NCBI GenBank assembly: GCA_037013685.1
Contig: CM072891.1
Coordinates: 15,228,501-15,292,500 of the forward strand
Length of the DNA stretch: 64,000 bases
Origin: Acridotheres tristis
Lineage: Eukaryota; Chordata; Aves; Passeriformes; Sturnidae
Direction: 5' to 3'
Below are positions 59,830 to 64,000 of this stretch, piece after piece (within the stretch, counting starts at the first letter, position 1; every line of letters begins with the position of its first letter). The notes beneath the pieces are model-generated. The model searched no databases, was not told where the DNA came from, and saw only the letters and a program-made list of their open reading frames with translations. A program made the position numbers and the translations under genes.

Positions 59830-60525
59830 AACATTTATGACATTAAGGGGTGGGGTGGGGGGACAACAAAAGATGGTTTATAAAACAAATGACACAAATG
59901 ACTGGGCTAAATCTACTGTTTCAAAAGTGTCTTTACAAAGAAAAAGAAATTTATTTATTAAAAATTCTATTGTGATCTAAAGCAGACAAAATTATGTGTA
60001 TTCCTCAGAACCTGTTTTTGCTGCAGTTATTTACCCTCCTCGTTCCCGTTTTCCTGCCCAACCTACTCTGACTCCCATTTGCCATATTTTTCATAGGAGA
60101 TCTTGATTCCCTAAAAGAACTGATCTAGGAAATTTTGTAAGAATTCTGTTACACTTTGGGAATTTTTATGGTGAATTCTAGTGGTGAGATTCGGTCTATT
60201 TTGTCACTTTCTCTTTTTTCTTTTGCTTTCTCATGCCCTTTTTGAAAATATTCAACAGAGAATGGAGTAATAACAATAACTTTGCAAGTGAGAAAAACAA
60301 GTAAACCTTTTTTTTCTCCATGTAATGATTTGCTCTGTATTTACCGAAAGCACCATTCTGTGGAAAAAATGGAAAAAAAAGTAAAAAAAAAAAAACCCGA
60401 ACCAAAAATTAATTTACTTGTGGAAGCCTATAAAACCCATGATCTTTTAAGCAATTCTAGAACCAGAATTTGTAGTTCAAACACTAAACTAAGATTATAA
60501 ATAAAATATTGGTTTTTTTCTGTAC
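59830..60525 (+). other. LRRC4C: LRRC4C proximal 3' UTR with candidate polyadenylation signal
   Basis: Non-coding sequence directly after the TAA stop. A G-rich run (59847-59862, three G runs of 4, 4 and 6 separated by single T) lies 17 bases after the stop. An ATTTATTTATTA AU-rich motif follows near 59950. The first convincing AATAAA is at 60500-60505 and is followed by a T-rich stretch and TGT-type downstream sequence, so one 3' end may fall near 60520. Another AATAAA at 63585-63590 could serve a longer transcript. The end point is inferred, not measured. Confidence 0.5.
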
Positions 60526-63500
60526 TTGGATATAGCTCATTCTTAGTGTGGCTTTAAACATCAAAAGTTTGCTAAAATTCTTACAATAATCCGGTCTGAT
60601 GGTCCAAAACACAATCACTTTAAAGAGAATAATGAAACCATTTTGGATCATTGCAGTTTACATTTTAGTTTATGAAAACAACATACTGCCAAACAAGGGT
60701 GTTTGATTTCTAATGCAAGATTGAGATTATTCCTTCTAATGGTGTTTGCAATTATCTCTATTACATCACAAGATACTTTTCACCATGCTAGAAAAGTTTT
60801 GCAAGGAGCTTCAGTTTCACTGAATTTATTAGACAAAACTGAAAACTTTTTTCTGATTTTTATTATCTGTAACTTTCAATAAGAAAATTCATCTTTATAT
60901 CAAAGTTAGTGGTTTCCACTTCAGTTGTTCTGGGACTTCTAGGCACAAATATGAAAGAAGCTTAGCCATAATAATACCTGTAATAAGAGCTGTATCCCTA
61001 TGTGCAAAATCAAATCAAAATCCTGTTCCTGGAGTAAATCACAGGAAGAAATCTGAGGATTTGGGTTTAAAAAACAGAAAGAACAAAGTCAGGCAAATCA
61101 GAGGATATTATAAGTTACTGTAATTTTCATGACAGTTAGACTCCCTGCAGAGTACCTGGTTTCCATTAATTTAAACTCAGACTCATTTACCAATTGGAAA
61201 TGCACACCCTTTGCCTTTCTGTTCATATACATTCTCTGGATTTAGCTGGTTGGTATAGGACTGGTATATGCTGTGCATGCTGAAAGCTAAAAGGAAGGCT
61301 CTCCATAAGAAGCCACTTCAGGACATTGTGTTCTTCCAAGCAGAAGTTCTGCCAAATTAAACTTCTCTACCCATTGGCAGCTGAACAGAAGCATTTTAAG
61401 ATTATTTAAATTAGGGTGGAAAAAAGGAATCTTGTATATAATTTCTGAACGTATTTTCACTTGTTTTCTTTTTTAACCACCCTTACTGAGGGTTTCTGGG
61501 GTGTTGTGCCAGGTAAATAATATTCTTAGCAAAATCTGTTTAGATCTTTCCAGTATGGAACAGCCTGCAGGATGAAGGCCCCACTGAAAAATATGCTTCT
61601 ATTCTGTAAATTTAAGATGGAATTCTGATAGGTTGGGGAGGTAAACATCACCTGATGGATGCACAGTTCTCAGTGTTGTAGTACAAAGACCTGATTTAAA
61701 GAGGACACAGTGAAGATAGGTGACAATGAATCACACCCTGCAAGGAGTCTGATAAGTATAATACCCAATGAAACCCAAAGTTCTATATCAATCTCTAAGA
61801 AACATTTGGCAAGGCATTATCCTTTGATGTGTTACATGAAAAGTAATATCTACTCAAAGGGAATTTTAATAGCGGGCCAAGACGGACATGAATGTAAAAT
61901 ATTGCAACTGTGATTCTTAGGTTTGCCTGCTTCTTCAAGGTGCAATCGAGTATTTCATTGGTGATTTCTTGCAAGCATTGTGATAGACTCTGTACAAAAC
62001 TACTACAGTTACACATTCCTATGTCTTCTTTGCCCACCTGGCTAGTAACAGTCTGTCCATGGCCAACGCTAATCTGAAAACTGAAAAAAAAAAATTCCAT
62101 TCAGGAAACCTAAATCTGGACTATTTCAATCTGCAGTTCATGGGTTTATGTTAACAAATTATGGCTACTGTAATCAATATTTGTGAAAGCAGTTATGGTC
62201 AACATGGTTTTAGAAACATGTAGTGTTTTATTAACCCCTAAAGTAAGTTGGTAGGAGGCCTACAAGAAAACAGGAATAGCTATTGTCAAGTGCAACACTG
62301 GATCAGTGACAATCTATGATCCTTTTTGCAGTAATACAAAATAGTGACTGTTTAAAACAATATATTCATTCTTATTGAGTGTTAATCCGGTTTTATTGGC
62401 CAATCAAAAAATCAGATATTCCTGCTTGCTCATAAGCATAAAGGAAAAGCATTGGGGTGTGTTTGGTTGGGTAAGTACATATGTGTTACATGTCAATCAT
62501 ATTAATTATGATTTTCCCATCATGTCCCCTATCCTTCTTGGAACCACAGATCTTACTTCTGATTCCTTCTTACTTCCACAAAACACTCAGTACTTTTGCA
62601 GGTGAATTAAATACCAGAGTTAGAGAAGATCACAGTTTAAATTATGAACTGAGCTCTGTAATAAAGGGAAAGCAGTGCTGTGCTCTCTTGTTTTGATGCT
62701 CAAATCACACACCAATGCCTCCTGTTACTGCTCCAGAGACAACAATGTTCAGAAAGAAGCCTCTGTCTCCTGTATGGCAGAGCATAACTGACAGAAGGTT
62801 CTAATGAAATTTCTCTTGCAGGTGACCACATTGTGTGTGATGTAAAACGATTGTGCAAAAAAAAAAAATTGTGTTCTTGATTATGATCTGTCACTTTCTA
62901 GTGGGCTCATGAGAAATTATGAATTATTCTTCAGTTCGTTTGATGGAGTTTGAAGATGTTTATCTGCTGTCCTGTACAAATAGAAACTGCAAAGCATTTT
63001 CTTTCTGGAATTTTCATCAAGCCTTGTGAATCTTGCCATATGCAGAAATAACACGTGAAAAGCAAACCAAGTGAGTTCCATTCAATTCATCATAGAAGAT
63101 GGACATTTTATTTTCCTTCAAAAAGGGCTAAATGTATGAAAAGTAATAGATTAATTGTATTTTTTTGCTAAAATATTCTAACACATTAAAAATTATATTT
63201 AATCATTTCAAGATTCCCTGTCCCCACTGACACAGGCCGATCACAGAATTAGAGAAAATACAAGTAAATTAATATTGTAGTTTGATATACCAGCTTCACA
63301 GTCTTATGAAAGTGTTTCATAACAGCTGTTACAAGCTTTTATATGTCAGGTATGACCATTAGTGTAGTTTTTTCATTGAGGGGCATGGAAAATCTCTTCA
63401 ACTTTTTCACCCTGCTCTGAAAGTTATATCCCATTTTTACGTGACCTAAATACATAGTTTTTTAAATTCTCATCACCTTTTTTTAAGTCCAGGAGGTGAA

Positions 63501-64000
63501 GGTCAAAGAAATGTTGGGAGCTACCTTGCAATTTTATTCCAAAAGGAGTAAATTAAGAAATAATTTTCCTTATCTTCTAGATGTAATAAAAGCCGCTCGA
63601 CTTTAGTGCCTGGCTTTCTATTTTTCTTAACAGAACTATTTAATTTATCTTTTTCTCATTTGTGCTGGTGTTGCCAAGAAAAATCTCTTTTCTAAAATTT
63701 GATCTGCAGTTAGTCCAAAGATGGTGGTGGGTATTTGACTACAGAGGTGATATTATATATGAGTATTACAAAAAGCTAACACGTGGGGCCACCACTACAA
63801 ACAGAGCTTCTTCAGCAGGGGATGGGCTTGGGGAAATTCTGGGAAATTTACCAGATAAATCTGCAATTCCTGTTGGCCCTGCAACCTCACTTATGGTGGT
63901 GCCCCATGGAAACACTGTGGTTGTGTCTGGTTTGTGGCTGGAAGAGCACAGTGGGGCAGAAGAGATTTGGATTGGGAATAACTTCATCAACTGCTCCCCA
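60526..64000. other. LRRC4C distal 3' UTR or 3' flank
   Basis: AT-rich sequence downstream of the first polyadenylation signal. A later AATAAA at 63585-63590 leaves room for an extended 3' UTR. Short ORFs show no domains. The final 230 bases are GC-richer but unrecognised. Confidence 0.45.

Overview
This is vertebrate nuclear DNA, almost certainly from a bird. The AT-rich background carries several fragments of CR1, the dominant avian LINE, including an insert with the CR1 3' terminal octamer repeat (ATTCTATG-type). It also carries a composite resembling a widespread avian endogenous-retrovirus-derived repeat. No Alu, B1/B2 or L1 type elements were seen. I cannot name the species. The ERV-like composite suggests a neoavian bird, but that is memory-based inference.

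Only one gene can be supported: LRRC4C (netrin-G ligand 1, NGL-1) on the + strand. Its complete 638-residue protein lies in one uninterrupted exon at 57913-59829. A strong polypyrimidine tract and an AG acceptor end at 57870, so a short stretch of spliced 5' UTR (57871-57912) precedes the start codon, and a 3' UTR follows. The protein has a signal peptide, an LRRNT cap, nine LRRs, an LRRCT cap, one C2-type Ig domain, a Ser/Thr-rich stalk, one transmembrane helix and a cytoplasmic tail ending in the PDZ ligand ETQI. In other vertebrates this gene has long introns between non-coding 5' exons. The 57.8 kb upstream is therefore most simply read as LRRC4C intron or 5' flank, although no upstream exon could be identified from sequence alone.

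Layout: 1-9.97 kb is AT-rich non-coding sequence with a possible paired AP-1 element near 6.2 kb and a weak LTR-like patch near 7.9 kb. At 9.97-11.30 kb an ERV-like piece is joined to a CR1 3' end. At 11.3-30.8 kb is mostly unremarkable sequence with a CR1 fragment at 23.2-23.5 kb and a possible LTR at 14.3-14.7 kb. A dead CR1 reverse-transcriptase fragment lies at 30.8-31.4 kb. A 26-bp minisatellite (nine units) is at 35.26-35.50 kb, a 60-bp tandem duplication at 38.5 kb, perfect palindromes at 41.64 and 42.07 kb, and a GATA microsatellite at 42.5-42.7 kb. CR1 fragments are at 43.2 and 46.6 kb. LRRC4C and its 3' flank occupy 57.8-64 kb.

I found no novel multi-gene system. The points most worth checking are an upstream ORF in LRRC4C that starts 4 bases before the main AUG in better initiation context, an apparent one-codon loss at the last LRR/LRRCT junction, the phase-shifting 26-bp minisatellite, and the 60-bp duplication carrying mirrored homeodomain-type cores.
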